In this document: positions 61,853 through 64,000 of the stretch, in pieces
Position numbering within the stretch: position 1 is the stretch's first letter
Layout of the letters: every line of letters begins with the position of its first letter
Made by a program: the position numbers and the translations under genes
Assembly (NCBI RefSeq): GCF_024809975.1
Contig: NZ_JANUDY010000004.1
Span: 310,001 to 374,000, forward strand
Origin: Comamonas sp. BIGb0152
GTDB lineage: Bacteria; Pseudomonadota; Gammaproteobacteria; Burkholderiales; Burkholderiaceae_C
Direction: 5' to 3'
DNA: 64,000 nucleotides
The notes under the pieces: model-generated
Told to the model about the DNA's origin: nothing
The model's database searches: none
The model's input: only the letters and a program-made list of their open reading frames with translations

Positions 61853-63073
61853 TCAAGCCGCTTCCCAGCGCTTGAGCACCAGGCAGGCATTGGTGCCGCC
61901 AAAGCCAAAGCTGTTGGACAGCACCTGCTTCAACTCCGCCACCCGTGCCTTGGTCACCAAGGGCATGTCGCCCAGGGCCGGATCCGGGTGGTCCACATTG
62001 GCCGAACCGGCAATGAAGCCCTTCATCAGCATGATCAGGCTGTAGATGGCCTCTTGCACGCCGGTCGCGCCTTGCGAATGGCCGGTCAGCGACTTGGTCG
62101 ACGAGAACGGCGGGATACGGTCGCCAAACACCTTGCGGATCGCGTGCAGCTCGGGCACATCGCCCACCGGGGTGGAGGTGCCGTGGGTGTTGATGTAGTC
62201 GATCGGGATCGGCAGGCCTTCGATGGCCTGGGCCATGGCCGCCGCAGCCCCTTCGCCCGATGGCGCCACCATGTCTTCGCCATCCGACGAAATGCCAAAA
62301 CCGACAATCTCGCCCAGGATGGTGGCGCCGCGTGCCTGGGCATGCTCCAGGCTCTCCAGCACCAGCGCGCCGCCGCCGCCAGCAATGACAAAACCATCGC
62401 GGTCGCTGTCATAGGGGCGCGAGGCCTTGGTCGGGTCGTCGTTGTACTTGCTGGACATCGCGCCCATGCCATCAAACAAGATGGCCAGGCCCCAGGACAG
62501 CTCTTCGCCGCCGCCGGCAAACATCACATCCTGCATGCCCCAGGAGATTTGCTGGGCGGCCGCACCCACGCAGTGCGCCGAGGTCGAGCAGGCCGAGGTG
62601 ATCGAGTAGTTGATGCCCTTGATCTTGAAATTGGTCGCCAGGTTGGCCGAGACCGTCGAGCCCATGCAACGCGTGACCTGGTAAGGCCCCACGCGGCGAA
62701 TGCCTTTTTCACGCAAGGTGTCGGCAGCCTCTATCTGATGGGCGGGCGATCCACCGCCCGAGCCCATGATCAATCCGGTACGCGGGTGGCTGATTTGTTC
62801 GGGTGACAGGCCTGCCTGGGCAATGGCTTGCTGTAAGGAAATCTGGGCGTAGGCCGCAGCATCTCCCATGAAGCGCAATTGCTTGCGATCAATGAAATCT
62901 TCTACATTGATGCGCGGAATGCCCGCGACCTGACTGCGCAGGCCCATTTCCTTGAACACCGGCATATGGTCGATACCGGAGCGGCCTTCGCGCAGCGAAG
63001 TCTCCACGGCCTCCAACCCCACACCGATACAGGAGACGATGCCGGCCCCTGTAATAACCACCCGACGCTTCAT
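61853..63073 (-). CDS. fabB: Beta-ketoacyl-ACP synthase I
   Basis: This 406-residue condensing enzyme has the catalytic Cys in [12 protein letters not shown] (about 162). Both active-site His regions, [11 protein letters not shown] and TGHSQGATG, and the C-terminal [13 protein letters not shown] are intact. It elongates unsaturated acyl chains after FabA. The ATG overlaps the fabA stop (ATGA). The length matches the family. Confidence 0.96.
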   Translation of the reverse strand: MKRRVVITGAGIVSCIGVGLEAVETSLREGRSGIDHMPVFKEMGLRSQVAGIPRINVEDFIDRKQLRFMGDAAAYAQISLQQAIAQAGLSPEQISHPRTGLIMGSGGGSPAHQIEAADTLREKGIRRVGPYQVTRCMGSTVSANLATNFKIKGINYSITSACSTSAHCVGAAAQQISWGMQDVMFAGGGEELSWGLAILFDGMGAMSSKYNDDPTKASRPYDSDRDGFVIAGGGGALVLESLEHAQARGATILGEIVGFGISSDGEDMVAPSGEGAAAAMAQAIEGLPIPIDYINTHGTSTPVGDVPELHAIRKVFGDRIPPFSSTKSLTGHSQGATGVQEAIYSLIMLMKGFIAGSANVDHPDPALGDMPLVTKARVAELKQVLSNSFGFGGTNACLVLKRWEAA

Positions 63074-63594
63074 GCTGCGTTTTCCTTGCCGTCGCCTTCA
63101 CGCAGGAACAACCCCACGCGCAGGTCGTTGGCGACATAGATTTCCTTGCCGTCAGCGAGCAACCGCGCATCGCCAATGGCCATGTTCAATTTGCGCTTGA
63201 TCACCCGCTTGATGTCGATTTCGTAGGTTACCAGCTTCACGTCGGGGCCGACTTCGCCGGTGAACTTAACCTCACCGGCGCCCAGGGCGCGGCCGCGACC
63301 TGGCAGGCGCAGCCAAGTCAGGTAAAAGCCGATCAGCTGCCACATGGCGTCCAGGCCCAGGCAACCGGGCATCACGGGATCGCCCTGGAAGTGGCATTTG
63401 AAGAACCACAGATCGGGGTTCACGTCCAACTCAGCGACAATTTTTCCCAGTCCGTGCGAGCCACCGTTTTCGTCAATTTCGGTGATGCGGTCGAACATCA
63501 GCATCGGCGGCAGTGGCAGGCGGCCACTTTCGGGGGTAAACAACTTGCCCTCACCCGAGGCGATCAGTTGTTCATAGGAAAAAGATTCAGCCAT
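63070..63594 (-). CDS. fabA: 3-hydroxydecanoyl-ACP dehydratase/isomerase
   Basis: This 174-residue enzyme introduces the double bond in anaerobic unsaturated fatty-acid synthesis. The catalytic His lies in [20 protein letters not shown] (His about 68, Asp about 82). It is translationally coupled to fabB, the classical fabA-fabB pair. Products of this pair supply the unsaturated chains that the lipid-modification cluster at 6.9-13.5 kb would act on. Confidence 0.96.
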   Translation of the reverse strand: MAESFSYEQLIASGEGKLFTPESGRLPLPPMLMFDRITEIDENGGSHGLGKIVAELDVNPDLWFFKCHFQGDPVMPGCLGLDAMWQLIGFYLTWLRLPGRGRALGAGEVKFTGEVGPDVKLVTYEIDIKRVIKRKLNMAIGDARLLADGKEIYVANDLRVGLFLREGDGKENAA

Positions 63595-63879
63595 TGTCAG
63601 TCCAACTTCTGGTGGCGGTCACTCCGCCGCATTTCTCTGATGGTGCCAGGCACCACTACCTGCAGCTATGCATTATCGTGCTTATCGGCCCAGCCGTGCG
63701 CGACAAAGCCGTGGACTGCGCTGTGCTTTGTGGGCCAGATTTGGCCTTTATGCGTTTTTTAACAGCATTTACATTTGTGTTTACCGGGCCATGGGCTGGC
63801 CATCCGTGCCGCCAGCACCCACCATGCAGATGCCTTCTGCCGGCAACCTGCCTGTTAAACACGGCAACTGCGCAGCCGC

Positions 63880-64000
63880 TTAGCCTCGGCGCTGCCGCGG
63901 ACGCATCCAGGCCAGCAGCAACACCAGCAAGCCAAGACCCCACAGCGGCCACAGGCCCCAGCGGCCCGCCCACTGGGCAAACCAGGTGGGCGTTGCATCC
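63880..64000 (-). CDS. C-terminal tail of a membrane protein, possibly Lnt
   Basis: Only the last 39 codons are present; the gene enters from the right edge. The tail reads TPTWFAQWAGRWGLWPLW, then a hydrophobic helix (LGLLVLLLAWM), and ends in a basic RPRQRRG. This matches a final transmembrane helix. Apolipoprotein N-acyltransferase ends in a similar way and is the usual upstream neighbour of glyQ in Burkholderiales, but the fragment is too short for a sure call. Confidence 0.4.
   Translation of the reverse strand, partial: DATPTWFAQWAGRWGLWPLWGLGLLVLLLAWMRPRQRRG

Noticed and set aside
63668..63883. Small frame upstream of fabA
   Set aside because: No family pattern or ribosome site; it lies in the fabA leader and overlaps the end of the right-edge gene.

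Overview
The window reads as chromosomal DNA of a high-GC betaproteobacterium, most likely a Comamonas-like member of the Comamonadaceae. This is inferred from gene content, not from a marker gene: two Bug/TctC periplasmic binding proteins, a DUF4148 protein, a TRAP transporter, glyQ/glyS/gmhB-like synteny and FabA/FabB. No rRNA, tRNA, CRISPR array, insertion sequence, phage gene or plasmid gene was found. Coding density is high and codon use looks even.

Layout. 1-3.0 kb: the 5' end of a lipoprotein type II asparaginase, an ABC exporter and a DUF2164 protein. 3.1-5.4 kb (minus): a TetR/DJ-1/enoyl-reductase-like operon behind a NemR-like operator, probably an electrophile-stress unit. 5.5-14.2 kb: a membrane-lipid modification cluster with an NTF2-like protein, TetR, FAD amine oxidase, DUF1365, cyclopropane-synthase-type methyltransferase, chalcone-isomerase-like protein, GPH transporter, DUF3833 lipoprotein, SDR and lipocalin. 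It resembles the singlet-oxygen/furan-fatty-acid gene sets of alphaproteobacteria. 14.3-20.0 kb: phosphonate uptake (PhnDCE) with an iron alcohol dehydrogenase and phosphonoacetaldehyde hydrolase, but no PhnW transaminase. 20.2-23.0 kb: a DUF3617 lipoprotein and a Fur-box-preceded cytochrome c-FTR1 iron permease. 23.2-27.9 kb: SbcD-SbcC. 28-33.7 kb: a flavoprotein, a small outer-membrane barrel candidate, HtpX, DUF3025 and PyrC. 33.8-38.1 kb: a GltIJKL glutamate/aspartate importer with a second, solitary binding protein. 38.4-42.6 kb: LysR plus a DctQMP TRAP transporter. 42.7-47.2 kb: a Bug protein, an AT-rich regulatory region, DUF4148 and a DsbD-like thiol-disulfide reductase.

47.2-52.0 kb (minus) is the highlight: a family 2A encapsulin operon. 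It encodes a rhodanese, an EpsC-type serine acetyltransferase, a small XRE regulator, an SrpI-type shell protein and a cysteine desulfurase cargo with a long disordered N-terminal extension. Together they would make O-acetylserine for cysteine, release sulfur from cysteine inside a protein shell, and handle the resulting sulfane sulfur. A divergent four-helix membrane protein of unknown function shares its promoter region, and a sulfatase plus Bug binding protein lie next door, so 47-55 kb looks like a sulfur-handling neighbourhood.

55.5-64 kb: MarR, HemE, a GmhB-like HAD protein that has lost catalytic residues, GlyS, a DUF457-type membrane protein inserted between GlyS and GlyQ, FabB, FabA and the tail of a membrane protein that may be Lnt.
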